DNA from: Taxillus chinensis
Taxonomy: Eukaryota; Streptophyta; Magnoliopsida; Santalales; Loranthaceae
DNA length: 64,000 bases
Direction of reading: 5' to 3'
NCBI GenBank assembly: GCA_023512835.1
Contig: CM042089.1
Location: forward strand, 56,950,407-57,014,406
The notes beneath the pieces are model-generated. The model saw only the letters and a list, made by a program, of their open reading frames with translations, was not told the origin of the DNA and did no database searches. Positions 1 to 12,316 of the stretch are shown here, one piece after another. Within the stretch, counting starts at the first letter, position 1, and every line of letters begins with the position of its first letter. The translations under genes were made by a program, and so were the position numbers.

Positions 1-946
1 TGCGAAATAAAGAGCTAAGTCTTCCACTAACACGGACTAAGGACAAGAAGATACGGAGTAAAGAATCCGAGTCTTATACTCAAGCGAAGTAAGAAATGAC
101 TTGTGCGGAATAAGGACCGAGTCTTTATTCGCACGAAATAAGGAAAAGAGAAGTAGAGTAAGGAATCCGAACTTTTACTCAAGTGGAGTAAGGAAGCACT
201 GACACGGAGTAAGCCATCCGAATCTTTCGTTCACACAGAGTAAGGAAGCGCTGACATGGAATAAAGATTCAAGTATCAAATTAACACGTAGTAAGCAACC
301 ACTGACACGGAGTAAGGATCCAAGCTTCATTAACATGGAGTAAGGAACCTTACAACAGATTAAGACGACATTGCTCCAATTAATCAGCTCCGCATTCAAA
401 GTCATTATCTCGCTATGTCCTAATATAAGAAAGGACCCATTGAATATCTAAATCATCTTACACGTGGATCACACAGAGGTATGGACAAAGCCTTAAATGA
501 AATTGGGATCACGTGAACAAATTAATAGGTTTATAGTCCCAATATTTTGAGCTCCACATCCGCAGCAATTAAAGTAGAGATATTTTATGAGAAGATCTTT
601 AATGCTACACAAAACAAAGTGTAGATCAATTAAACCTCAGGGCATCTGTGAAAGAGCTTAGAGGATTTGATTTTGGATAGTGTGTGTATCATTGTAAAAC
701 AAAGTGTTACTGTAAACAGAAAAGAGATACTCTTTCAGTAGATCTAAAAGCTTGTACTCAGGTTTAATCTGCTATAATTTGATGTAATTATCTTGTGATA
801 ATAATACAAATTACTTCCACTATCTAGTTGTCTTTCGCATTAATTTTATTTTTAACAAGATTAAGTGTTGTGCCAGAAAGAGTGAGAAGAGTTTTTCAAG
901 AGCCTATTCCCCCCCCCCCCCCCCCCCTTAGGCTTCCCGAGACCAA
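1..946 (+). repeat. SIRE-type Ty1/copia LTR fragment, 3' part
   Basis: The stretch is built of degenerate units containing GGAGTAAGGA, spaced irregularly, followed by a leader and a C-run, then a terminus like CTTAGGCTTCCCGAGACCAA. It matches in order the right part of the better-preserved LTR at 20849-22103, including the line around CTTCCACTATCT before the end. Just after the terminus the sequence AGGTATTG resembles a decayed tRNA-Met primer site. The left end is cut by the window edge. No gag is recognisable downstream, so this is a solo or truncated LTR. Confidence 0.75.
909..927 (+). repeat. Poly-C run in copia LTR end
   Basis: Nineteen consecutive C bases sit where the intact copy at 22071-22081 has a shorter C tract. 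It belongs to the inverted terminal segment of this LTR family. Length may be unreliable in sequencing. Confidence 0.85.
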
Positions 947-2790
947 TAGGTATTGTTTCAAATTTTTTGGATTCTGATTTACATGTCATGATTGACAAAT
1001 TCAGCTATACAAATTCTAATATGGGTATGATTAGGATTATAATTCATCCACATCTTAATGGTTAGTGTAAGTAGGAGTTGGGTCCTATTTTTTTGTGTTA
1101 TTGTTCCCAAATTCGTTTGTATTGAAGGTGAGAAGGGTACAAAAGTATGCGGAAACTTTGGACATATCAAAGTTAAGAACTCAATGTCTAGTGGCATTGA
1201 AGTCAACACCAGCCCAGAATACTGAAATTGACAAAAGTCACCATCAATTTAGCTGCATCAACTTAGGGGTTTTGATGGTAATTTTGCCAATGCAAATGTG
1301 GAGGTTATTGTGATTACCCACAAAATGGGAGACCTTTGAATCGGCCCCCACGACAACAAAAAGGGGGGTAAATCTGTATACTTAAAACTAATCCCTTTAG
1401 TTTTATAACTTTTTAACAAAGAGCAAGTTACTTATGTGAGAGATTATCATAGATGTGTTTGTTGCTTTGGTGGTGTCTTAGTGTAAAATGTAATGGAATA
1501 AAATACAAAGACACAATATATGTGGTCTAATCAATATGATCTACTCCATGGTGGTGAGGATATACCTACACTGAGTCAAATCCACTATATCCTTTTAATA
1601 CAGCAGGGTTTTGCCATTGTTACATTAGGATAAACTCTTTTTTAAATGCAATTATAAAAACAATATTACTTCAGAACTCACTCACAGTGATGAACTATCT
1701 AGTGTAATTTGCTCCTGCATATACAACGATTTGCACCTCTTGACCTTCAACTACTCCTATACCAAAATTATTATTTGTTCATTGAATGTGGACGAATAAA
1801 GCTTGATAAACTCATTGTTAATCTCGCTTTTAGACTACTTCTCTCTATATGCAACACAATCTCTCTTTTTTGTGCCCTCATTATCTCTCTTAATACCTTT
1901 CGTATAATACTAATTATTCTAGCACACACACATAAAGTATGGTATATTCCTTTCTTTTATAGGATAGCCATTGCGCAAAACCACCGGCTAAGATTAGACA
2001 TATTCTATCTTTTATATCCATCGTTGAAACATATCACTCTAGCCTTGGATAATGTCCACGTGTTGATTCTAATACTTACTGTACCTAGATATGTGGTTTG
2101 AATAACTTACACAGATGGCGACCTTATCTGCATTTTGATCCTTCGATTAGTCATAGCCTTGAAAATGACTGTCTTGTAGCCTCAAAGATATACTTCACAA
2201 ATGGGCTATAATCTTCGAGTCAGAACCTTCAGACCTTAGAGTCTTATCTCTATTAACATTAGCGACTCCAGTTTAGAGCTAGCGACACTCTGATCTTCTA
2301 GTCTCCGAGTCTCCAGTTTTGAGCCAGCGGCAAACTGAACTCTAACTTAGCTAATCTTTAGGTCATATTATTGAGTTTTCAAGTCTTTAACCCTTCAAGC
2401 TTTGAATCTGTGAGATTACCACTCTTCACCTGGTGGGTGTTCAAGTCTACGAGTCTTTGAATCTACGAGACCGCTGCTCTTCACTCGACTTCACTTCGGG
2501 TTTTCGAGTCTGCGAGACTATTGCTCTTCACCTGACTGCACTTTTGGTCTTCGAATCCACGAGCCTTCGACCCTTCTTCAACCCTGCAAATCTTTGAGTC
2601 TCCGAGTTAACTTAGGCATATTATATTAATGAATATAGTACATAATTAAACTCCTTCTACGAACTCACTCTACGAGATCACTCTATAAAGTTATCCAACC
2701 AAGTATAGAATATTATTGCCCACTTACTAAACATGAACTATTAACAACAATGATAACCCAAAAAAGGCTATGGGAATAACAGAGAGATCC
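947..2790. other. Unassigned intergenic stretch
   Basis: No convincing coding region is seen. The longest open frame (1709-2101, plus, 130 codons) is rich in Leu and Ile, typical of translated AT-rich DNA, and has no recognisable domain. From about 2200 to 2620 short phrases such as GAGTCT and CGAGTC recur, which looks like decayed LTR tandem repeat continuous with the next feature. Confidence 0.5.
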
Positions 2791-2799
2791 ACGTGTAGG

Positions 2800-3330
2800 G
2801 AACCGTTGAGGTCTTTAATGAGAGCATCTCATTTTACATCGAGACAAAGCGAGTTGCCTTTGTGCTTTGATGAGCGAATCCAAGAACATGAGCTTGACCT
2901 AAAGCATTACTTCATTATTTTGGAGCATAAAGGCTTATATCGATACTTTGTGAGACTCGAATGCTTACTTCATATCATGATGTCTTATTCTAGACGATGA
3001 AGGATTGTTTCGAGTCTTTATTCACTTACTCCATGTTATTGTAAGACTCGGATGCTTACTCTGCATCACGAATCCTTATTCAAGATGATGGAGGCTTATA
3101 CCGAGCCTTTGTTCGCTTATTCTGTGATATTGCATGACTCGGATTGCTTACTCCGTATCATAAATCCTTATTTTGGACGATGGAGGCTGATACTGAGTCT
3201 TCGTTTGCTAATTCAATGACATAGTAGGACTCAGATTGCTTACTTTGTATCATGAATCTTTATTCCGGACGATGTAGGCTTATACTGAGTCTTTGGGATT
3301 CTTATCATTGGCTTAAGTCGAGTTAGTGGA
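2800..3330 (-). repeat. Reverse-oriented copia LTR tandem repeat
   Basis: Units of about 92-96 bp, recognisable near 2999, 3089, 3184 and 3276, share GCTTACTCCGTATCAT and GACGATGGAGGCTTATAC. The reverse complement gives the GGAGTAAG core of the copia LTR at 1-946 and 20849-21480, so this is the same family in the opposite orientation. Termini are not found. Confidence 0.6.
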
Positions 3331-3339
3331 ATCTTCGGA

Positions 3340-6300
3340 TAAAAGAGTTCAGTTACACTGAGTAAATCTTGTTTTATTCTAGATCATTGAGTTATAATGA
3401 CTTCTTGGCCGTATACCAAGATATTTGACATCACGCACATTAGTCCAGGTCACAACTATATATACTGTCCTTAGCCGCTCAATTTGAAAACTCGCAAATG
3501 ATTGCTCATGTGCCTTTCCATATCTTTCTTTAGTGATTCTTAGTTTGATAATTTGACTTATGTTCTGCAACATATTAGGAATTGAAACATTTAAATTTCA
3601 ATTCAAATTACGTAGGATTTCATCCGCGTCTTCCAAATTTTGGATTTGATCCAACAAGTATTATATTCCGTTTAAAAAAATTAATCATACTAATATAATA
3701 GCTAGTTTGATAATATTGTACTTTTAGAAGAAAATATTTTAAAAATGTTATAAGTTTTAAAAGCAGGTAATAAGTATTTGATAACTAAAAGTAAAATTGT
3801 TGTAGAGATTTAAAAAAATAAAAATATCCTTAGTACAATTGCAACAAACAAATAAAAAAATATCAAACTACTTACTTTCGAGTCTTGGTGGATCCGGAGA
3901 TCATCCTTTCATATCTATCCACCACACATTCAATCATTATTTTACTTTGCTAATCCATTCCAAATGAGTGAGAGCATATGAGCCCAACTCTAGGTAAACA
4001 AATGAAGGCAATAAATATAACTATAGGTGCACGACTCTGCAATATGCAAGGTGATGAACCTACAACATGGGATGAGTGGAGAGGATGGGTCAATTTGGTA
4101 TTGATAGAAAATGATGACACACACACACACGAGAGAGCAAAAGAGACATGAGTTGGACTTCTTCGTGTGATGCCCTAATTTTCTTTTGAGATCAGGTGAT
4201 TCAAATCTTGCAAGCTTACAAGCTATGATTATACCTCGGCATGTTGGAATTGCATGGACAATCTCTGTGGTCTAGCATGTCGTGGAGAAATCTAAGACCA
4301 TCAATGGCAACTGATTGCCCAAAACCCTAACAACGAAAAGGAAGATGAAAAGGTTGTCTTATTGAATAAGAATAAATAGTGAACAAAAACAAGGAGCTTA
4401 CAAATGGGTTAAAGTGAATATTTTTAAAATTTAAAAACTACTTAAAAAGTAATTTCTAAAAATACCTTTAAATTAATTTTACTTTAAAAAACAAATTATA
4501 AATATTTTTTAAAGTTACTAAATATACTTTATTACTTTTCTTATAAGATTAGTAAAAATAATCTTTCAAAATATTATCTCACGGAACTAATGACAATGAG
4601 AATATTCCCGAGCAAATTAACAATCCCGCCAATAAACTTTTTCTTTTGGAATTCATGGGAAAAGGATCAGAAAAAAGCCATGGTTCACTAATTTTTGTTT
4701 CTTTATAAAAAAAGCCTACACTTTACGGCATCACATTATGAAGAAAAGAATCCCCCCTGGACCACATTGTCTGCCTGTCAGCATGTGCCTGTAAGAGCCG
4801 CCTCGATTGGTACATCTCCCTCCAGGCCAGGCCACGCCATCCAACTCGCCGCTGCTCCATGCCGCCGCCAACCACGCCACGAGGGCCCACCGACACTGCT
4901 CAGCGCGGAACTAGGGACGCCGACAGACGATAATGTCAGTACGCGCTCGAGCCAAATCAGCTCAAATGATCTGTACAAATTTGAACAAATATACTTAACA
5001 TTTTACAATAATTTTTTTATATTATATTTTTGTAATATGATACTTTTTTTAATATATTGTTTTAAAAATAATTTGTACATATTAAACTTAACATTTTCAA
5101 GCCAAATGAGCTCAAACAAGCCTGTGAACCCGAACGCCTAATTTAACGCATACTCATGTTTAAGAAACTTTAAAATCCTTAACCCATCCGACAACCACCA
5201 AGGATGAATCTGACCATATCTTATGGAGGAGCGAATATTAAGCACAAAGTTCAAGACAAACGACCCAGTCTACCGTTCCAATACAAGATGAACAGGTACA
5301 CGACAGCGAAGAAAGTGTAACGGTACAAAACCAACAAAATTAAATCTAATGAAATGATAGTAAACAAAATATATCTTTTAATGATTTTATAATTATAATA
5401 AATACCATACCAAATCACCAGTTCATTAGATAATTCTAATCCTGTTTGGTTTTATATTATTATTATTGGCCAAGAAAAGATAGACCAAACACCAAAAGCA
5501 TTGGTATTGGTATAGAAGAAATTAATAAAATCAAATAAAAAATTACTTTTCATCAATTTAAAAAATTCTAATTAAATATTCTTTTTTAATCTTGCTACGC
5601 TTTGCTATAGTTAATTTTAAAACCTATTCATTTTTTATTTATTTTATTTTTTTCTTTTTTCACCTCCTTTATTCCTCTATTAAAATATTTTCTTTTTTTC
5701 TTCACCTCCTATATTAGTTCGTCATTAAAATATATTATTTTAATATAAATAAAATTAAAATAAAAAATCTTATTAGAATTAAATATAAAAATTACATTTC
5801 ACAAATAAAAAATCTCTAAAATATAAAATCCTGTTGAAATTTCTCTAACAATAAACTCAAAACATATTGTGAAATTTACAACTGAGAACCAATTTCAGAC
5901 AATTTCAAGAATGTTTAGTGCAGAAGCAACAACTTAAGTCACTTCCCCCTCCTTTTATACAAGTAAACGAAACCAGAAGGATTTAAAAAATTGAGGCAAA
6001 TTGTAAAAACAGAAAAAAAAAAAAAAAACTTGGAATTAGCAATCCCTTTCGAGGCAGTAGAGGTGGCGACCAAAGTGGCGACAAAGATCAAAAAACGGCA
6101 GTTGAGATGGCAATAAATTGATCAGGAGAGACTGACAACCGAATCAATGCAACAAAGATCAATGGTGATGAATTGGCACAATCATGCCGGATGGTGATGA
6201 ATGCAATAACTGCTGCTGCAAAAGGCAAGGGGGAAAAAAGCAAATCAAATTGCAAATAACTATAAAGAGATTACGGTTTGTAGGAAGAGAGAATATAATG

Positions 6301-6770
6301 ACAGCATGGGAGAGAGGGGAAGAAATTAGGTTTAAGTTTCTCCATTATTTATTAATTTTTAGAAAGTATTTAATTAGAAATATTTAAATAATTAATTAAA
6401 TTAATTACTTGATGTATCAGTAAAAACAATAAACCATTCCATTTTTGATTTCGTGTCAGATCTCATTCCTATGAAATATCAAGCAAAGAAATTTAGTTAA
6501 CATATAGTTATCCTAAATTATTAAGTTGACAAGCAAGAGAAGATTACTTAATTGAATGTACTCTTATGGATTTTACAAGTTGCAAAAAGAAAGAAAAACA
6601 GTTTCTTCTTTCGCAAATTCTTCTCGATGACAAGTTCATGAGCATTTGTTAGTAAGATTGCTGCTTGAAACAAGCTACAAGCTTCCCTCCAGAGTGCAAG
6701 GATTCATCAAAATATTGTGTGCTCTCTAACAACAATACCGACGTTGTCGTTAAAAATTGAAAAGCCCAAC
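3340..6770. other. AT-rich intergenic DNA with one GC-rich patch
   Basis: Mostly AT-rich, low-complexity sequence with short A/T runs (for example A-run near 6013-6028) and a CA/GA microsatellite near 4119-4137. About 4741-4940 is a GC-rich island inside it, following an AT-rich TTTATAAAAAAAG stretch near 4701. It carries an open frame 4695-5141 without any recognisable domain and with an AT-rich tail. It could be a fragment of a first exon or a mobile-element piece; I cannot decide. Confidence 0.4.
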
Positions 6771-6773
6771 TAT

Positions 6774-7030
6774 GAATGTAATGTAATGCGTTCCTTCCTA
6801 TAAACTATGTTTCAACTTAATTAAATAATGAATGGATTATCATTCAATATAAAAATAAGGATCTTTTCGCAATTGAAACTGAGAGTATCTATGAAGAATT
6901 GTCAATATAATGCATTCCTATTCCATAAAATATATTTCAACATAATTGAATAGTAAATCATTGGATTATTATTCAAAATATAAAATCGGGATCTTTCTGC
7001 AATTGAAACTGAGAGTATCTATGAAGAATC
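6774..7030. repeat. Diverged tandem duplication, about 128 bp x 2
   Basis: The two halves, about 6774-6900 and 6901-7030, align through AATGCRTTCCT, TTTCAAC, ATTGAATAGT-like and GAAACTGAGAGTATCTATGA segments. The best conserved part is the last 35 bases of each unit. No open frame is conserved between them. Confidence 0.75.
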
Positions 7031-7336
7031 ACATATCTATACAGTCAAAATCAAGAAAACGCAATATGAGGAACTAACATATTCAACACAAAAGTCATAA
7101 CCATTCAAACTAGGGAAATCAAAAAGCGGGAAGGCAATCTCAAATTTGTACTGCTAATACTTTCCTAAATCCTATATAATTTTCAAACAGCCAATAGCAG
7201 AAAAACAAGCTATGCTGCCTTTCTAATCTTTTTTTTTTAGATCTGGTCACATTTGTTACTTTTTTTTTATGACGAGGTATCCTCTCTTACCAGACCATAG
7301 GCTTCTCTGCAGACTATGAACACCAGAAGTTTTCCA

Positions 7337-7462
7337 TTAACGACTTAATCTCTGGACTCTTCCACTTTTATTATATTGCCTCATGCTATCCTCATCCTTG
7401 TATTGTCGCTGTGAACTTGGTGGCAGACATGGAGACCCTTCAGGGGTTTCGATGGCCCGAGA
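7337..7462 (-). pseudogene. Possible short coding remnant, unidentified
   Basis: Read on the minus strand this segment gives about 41 residues with a protein-like composition (pieces such as IETPEGSPCLPPSSQRQY) ending in a TAA. An in-frame TAG lies just upstream at about 7466-7468, so it is not an open gene as it stands. It lies downstream of the DUF1639 gene on the same strand, but the spliced gene already ends at 8213, so I do not join them. It may be a decayed exon or chance. Confidence 0.2.
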
Positions 7463-8212
7463 ATCCTAGGAGTATGATTTGGAAAACGAGCAAGTCCATT
7501 CTTAGGTCATAATCGTGAAGGCCGTCCACCTGACCCCTCAAAGCTGCTAGCCCTCATCCCACCTGCACCCTATGGTTAAAGTTGTTTCGGCTCAAAAAAA
7601 GACTTTCATGGGTGAGCTTCCCGAAAGTCACTCATCCTAGAATTGCTTTGATCATATCCTCACTAAACTGTAAAGTTCTTTCGAACTAAACACTATCAGA
7701 TCAACCACATGAGGTTTGATCCTCCTTCCTCTTGAAATTTGTAACCAGCAAGCATGAACCATAGAAATGCCATTGGCACTTCAAAACAAGAGTCAAAACC
7801 AGGAATAATATATATAAATCTGGTTATTCATACTTACATCCAAGACACCTAAAAAGATAAACACTTTCCCATTAATATTTACATGCTTTGCAGTACCTTC
7901 TACTTGTATTACAAAAGTCAGCACTTACTAACCATAAAATTCGTTAAGCTTCCAACAAAATTGCAACTCAAGTTCTGGGACGTAAAACAATCCTCAGAAA
8001 TCCAATCTAACCCTGCAATCAACTTAATTAGGTTCTTAAATCAACTCATAATGAAAGAAAGGTACATATAGAATAGAAATGAAATCCGCACACAAGTAAC
8101 ACATAATAAAAAAGGCAAAGACATCCATATGCAAAAGACAATATTTAATATGAATTTACAAAGCAAGCAAAATTAACATCTGAAATCACAGACCCAGAAT
8201 GCAGAAACAAAA

Positions 8213-9052
8213 TTAAACCTTTGCAGATGTTTCGGAGACTCTGTATGAATCAGATGAGATCATATCCAGCCACATACCCGGAAAAACACACTGCAAACAT
8301 ATTAAAAACAAAGATTAGATACCCTAATACATGTACAACAAAGACAGATAAGCAGACGCATAGAGGGAATATACATCTAGGTTTTTCTGTGCCATCTTCG
8401 ATCGCTTCCTCGGTCTCCTTGAGGGCTTTGATCCAGTCATAAGAAATATATCTTCTTCGATCTCGCCTTTCGAAAGAGGGATCTCCAACCGCCTAGCCTT
8501 CTCCTTCTTGTCCGCGACTCTCAAATCTGAGTTATTTCGAGGCCTCAGCGATTCCGGGCGGTAGTGTACGACTTCCTCCGGCAGTGGGGGTGGCGATTCA
8601 TGCCTCATCTCTGGCGCTGCTCCTGTTCGAGCCGGCGCTTCTCCACTCGGGTACAAGCGCTTATTCGCAGCCTTCCTCGGTCTCAGATTCCACGTCTTCG
8701 GCGCCTCCTCCGACACTTCGCCCTTGCCTTCGTCTTCTACAAATTTAGCCTCCCTCTTCGTTCGAAACCGGACGAGTATCTTGGATCTGCTTTCGCCCGT
8801 AGACCTGTTCTCCGATTTATTAACAAAACCCTCGGAAGACGAACAGTTCTTCAAATCCTCGCTCCCGAAGTTGCTCCTATAATCCGAATCAGAGTAGCTC
8901 TTTCCCGGCGGCGGCTGCGGCGGAGATTGTGAAGATTTTCGACTGGAATCGGAGACCTTGCGATTCGCCGTCTTGGACCAATTCCAGAACCTGGGCATGA
9001 ACTTCAAGGGAGCTGGGGAAGCCATCGATGCACTAGATTCAAGAAACACCAT
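8213..9052 (-). CDS. DUF1639 family protein, two exons
   Basis: A plant-specific protein of unknown biochemical function. Exon 1 runs from the ATG at 9052 (or the in-frame ATG at 9025, giving MASPAPLKF) to 8375. Exon 2 is 8290-8213 and ends in TAA. The predicted protein is 251 residues, or 242 from the second ATG. Family hallmarks visible: a TWNLRPR motif near residue 120, then a C-terminal core with LSKGEIEEDIFLMTGSKP, a basic stretch RRPRKRSK, then across the splice VFPGMWLDMISSDSYRV. The N-terminal half is Ser/Pro-rich and probably disordered. The basic stretch could be a nuclear signal (inference). The reading frame stays open across 678 bases of exon 1, unlike anything else in the window, so it is likely functional. 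Unspliced reading runs on 16 codons to a stop at 8324, which loses the conserved core end. Confidence 0.88.
8291..8374 (-). other. Intron of the DUF1639 gene
   Basis: 84 bases, typical plant size. Donor GT at 8374-8373 follows codon GAT of exon 1 and acceptor AG is at 8292-8291 after TGTTTGCAG. Phase 0. The splice restores the family's FPG-x-WL motif right after the QKNLD motif, which is the main support. Confidence 0.85.
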
Positions 9053-9330
9053 TGAAGGAACGAACGAACGATGTTCAAGGTTTCTTATCAGCCGAAACGA
9101 GCACGAGCATCTCTATCTGCATCGAAATCAGAAATTGAAAACAAAATCGATGAAAGATTGAAGAGAGTGAATGAGATTGGGTCTCCAGAATTCCACGTAG
9201 ATTCGAATCGCTTAAAAATCAAGAAACCCTAGTTCGAATCGCATTGAAGGAGTGATGAATGTAGTAAGAGAGAGATAAGAGTGCTTGGAGTCAATAACGG
9301 TTTAAACAACTTGAAACAGATGCGGTCTAC
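9053..9330 (-). promoter_or_regulatory. 5' leader and proximal promoter of the DUF1639 gene, with telo-box
   Basis: Upstream of the ATG the minus strand carries a TC-rich leader and a CTAGGGTTT telo-box (plus-strand AAACCCTAG at 9224-9232), a motif common near transcription starts of housekeeping plant genes. No clear TATA box is seen, in keeping with a broadly expressed gene. Extent is a guess. Confidence 0.5.
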
Positions 9331-10013
9331 GGAGACAATGAATATTTGTCTGTTTTGATTTTAGAAAAAAAAAATCACAAATTTTAAAATAATTTGCACC
9401 TTCCTCGTTTTTTTTTTTCTGCGGGAGCAACATAGCATTCACGGCAAAAAAAAAAAAAAAATCTTATAGTTTAAAAAAATTAAAATTTTAATAAAACAAT
9501 TTTTATTAATTTTATTTAAAGATAAAAAATAAATAATATTTTTTCATATTTAAAACAATTCTAATAATAATCTTTAAATGATTAGAATTTTTCATATATA
9601 AATAACTATTTTTTAACTTATACTCCAATAATAATATTCAAATTAACTTTATTTTTATTGAAATAATAACTTTTATTTTTCTAATACTATCTCTCTCCCA
9701 CCCCTCACAAATCCAAACCCACTCCTCTTCTCATCGTAACAATAAATCCATTACAACAGCAGGCCAAAGTAAGTGGTATGATTCCAACCATATAGATCCC
9801 ACTACATTTTCGAACGTAGGCTACTTGATCTTATCGATCTCAAAATCACACCTCCCCACCATAGATCCCTGTCACCCTCCTTAAACCCCTTGTTATCTCT
9901 GACCCCATATAGATCAAATATGCATTATTTATCTATTTTGTGGGATGGATGCCCATTTCAACCTAGTGGCACAACCTCTGTAAGATTGGAAACTCTTACG
10001 TATTAACTATCTC
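9331..10013. other. AT-rich intergenic DNA
   Basis: Low-complexity A/T-rich sequence to about 9690, then ordinary sequence without an open frame of note. It separates the DUF1639 gene promoter from the retrotransposon block. Confidence 0.5.
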
Positions 10014-10601
10014 TGTCACGCTTCGGATTTTCGACCCATAGAAACCGGTTAGTGATTTTCCATGCTCACACCCGAAGGGACAAAGGGTTGGTCATAACAC
10101 CGAGAAAGGAACCTTAGCACGGGTGCCGTCCCTCATCCATATCACACATATAACACACAAATACAAAAATCACATTTCAATCACAATACAAACACACAAC
10201 AATATACATCCATGTCTTTCCCCCATGGGGTTACATTATAGTTTGATAATTCAATAAAACAAACAAATACACACACAAGACCTTCACCTTTGGTAAACCT
10301 CCTAGCTCCTGTAAGTACATGGAACAAACAAAGACTAACATAACAAGAGGGGTGAGCAACCACAACTCAGTAGGGATCTTGTCATCCCAACACATCCCAA
10401 CTCATACGCTATCAATATGTAAATTGTATGCATGTGCTCGTGTCATTTCATATGTACATTAACAACTAAATCATATATTCACACATTCAAATAGAAAGCA
10501 AGCCTCCTAGGTAATCCCAAACATTGCCTCTCAGGCACCGTGTTACCCCCCATGCACAATCTTACCTCTCGGGCACAACGTTGCCTCATAGGTATCGTAT
10601 T
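10014..10601 (-). repeat. Truncated Tekay-like LTR remnant
   Basis: Begins TGTCACGCTTCGGATTTTCG and soon has CACCCGAAGGG and GGGTTGG, the phrases that mark the terminus (in plus reading) of the minus-strand Tekay LTRs at 10863, 18602, 25009 and 31776. The rest is diverged. The right side is broken where the copia LTR begins at 10602. No polyprotein follows. Confidence 0.65.
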
Positions 10602-10862
10602 TGTTGGTCCCTGATAGCCTAGAGGGGGGTGAATAGGCTCTTATTGAAACTTGTTGGATCAAGCCCAGAATTTGGATCATGCTGATAAAGCCCTATGTAA
10701 TTTGATTTGAGATCTTTTGTGTTTCTTTGATCATTGCAGAAGATATGTTATTAATCCAGAGATACACTCGTGAGAGCAAAGCTAAGGACAGGATACATAA
10801 TCCTGATCCTGGACAAGAGTGAGTGTCGTCAAACACTTGGTAAATAACCAAGTCACCAATCT
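10602..10862 (+). repeat. Copia 5' LTR, first part
   Basis: Starts TGTTGGTCCCTGATAGCCT and continues with a G-run and GAATAGGCTCTTATTGAAAC. This first 49 bp is nearly the reverse complement of the LTR's own last bases at 22050-22103, which is how I paired the two pieces. It is interrupted at 10863 by E1. Confidence 0.8.
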
Positions 10863-12059
10863 TGTCACGCCCCGAATTCCAGGGAACCCGGAACCGGGTA
10901 CATGACTTCCCCTTGCCTGCACCCGAAAGGTCAAGGGGTTGGTGACTAGCACCAAAAGAGACTACACCGCGGGTCTTTGTCTCAAATATGCAACCCTGTA
11001 CGATCATACATCAAGGGTAATCCTGTACTTTCCCATACATCATCATGCATACAATAAGCCAAACAATCATACAGACATCGCATCACCAACAAGATGCAAA
11101 TATAACGTCCACGGACTCATGTCCGGGATACAAACATAATACAATACACAATACCAGAATACGATCTTGTATCATACATCGAGTAGTGGGCACGTCCTTC
11201 CAGGAAGAAAGTCCTCCACTAGTCTCGGGTCACACCTGAAAAAGGTAAACAACAAGTAGGGGTGAGCGACAAGCTCGGTAGGTGACCCCAACACTCCACA
11301 TCATGCAACACATATAAGTCTATACTATATGCTCGGTGTACTCGTGCACCGTGTAGTGTGCACAAACATCGGGACTCGGCTGCAACAAATATCGGGACAA
11401 CTTGTCCACGATCCTCCATGGGATCCCGGCTCGGGGCACTCGGCCCTAGCTCCACGAGCTCAACGGCTCAACTCAGGCCTTAGCTTGTCCACGGCGCAAT
11501 ATGCCCGGCCACGGTCGCCACACGGGCCTGCCATCGGTGCATATGCCTGCCATGTCAACCATATAGCACCATCGGTGCATCACGGTGAGAACCCAAACAA
11601 GTCACGGAGTCCATGTCCCAATACCTCACACCAACATACTAACATTAGTATGGCATGTCATGCTCAACATTTCCTTTGGAGCTGAGCGGCTCTTCCCAAG
11701 TAAATCCTCAACCCTTGATTTATGAAGGAAGTACCCATAGCACTATTTTCTTGAAATTAAAAGTCCCGGCATTGGGTTCCCATAGCATAAATAAGATAAT
11801 CTGATTTTTGGGGATTTTTCGAGATGTCTAACCCCACTTTCCAAAAATTCACCACTACGAACTTTTGGGTTTTTCCGAAATTTTACACTAAAACCCAATT
11901 TTCACATTTTGCAATAGTGGGAATTAATTTTTCTAGTATTTTTCTTTGAATCCAAATGGGGGGTATTTCGTTATTTACATTGTAACTTAAGTATAAATAC
12001 TTAATTGTGTAGATGGGTATAGGTTGCAATGTAAATAGGTCCATCCAATCAAATCGTAT

Positions 12060-12316
12060 TTCGAATCGCCGGTGAAACTACATTTTCGAATCGCATTTCG
12101 AATCTGCATTTCGAATCTCGTTTCGAATCGCCTCGACTCTCGAACCTACACTCGAACTACCTTCGAAAACTACCTTCGAAGTACCCATGAACTGCCTTCG
12201 AAACTCCCTTCGAAACTCCTTCGAACCTTCGAAACGACACTCGAAAATTTCACATTCGACACTCGAAATTACACTACATCGAACCTACCTTCGAACCTTC
12301 GAATCGCACATTCGAA
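12060..12316. repeat. TTCGAA palindrome array in E1 U5 (left LTR)
   Basis: Fourteen TTCGAA hexamers plus several TCGAA variants in 257 bp, in a C/T/A-rich background. It lies downstream of the TATA box, so in the transcribed leader (R-U5). The right LTR carries the same array at about 19800-20056, with a few units changed. Confidence 0.85.

Noticed and set aside
1709..2101. 130-codon open frame on the plus strand
   Set aside because: Leu/Ile-rich translation of AT-rich DNA without domain, signal of selection or supporting neighbours.
4695..5141. 148-codon open frame with GC-rich start
   Set aside because: No domain is recognisable, the second half is AT-rich and hydrophobic by composition, and the antisense frame is equally open in the GC patch.
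7434..7620. Structured non-coding RNA gene (snRNA, 7SL)
   Set aside because: I compared by eye with the conserved starts of U1, U2, U3, U4, U6 and 7SL and saw no match.
8564..8932. 122-codon plus-strand open frame
   Set aside because: Antisense shadow of exon 1 of the DUF1639 gene.
11329..11685. 118-codon open frame in the E1 LTR
   Set aside because: Within R-U5 of an LTR; the other LTR copy breaks it by indels, so it is not a conserved protein.
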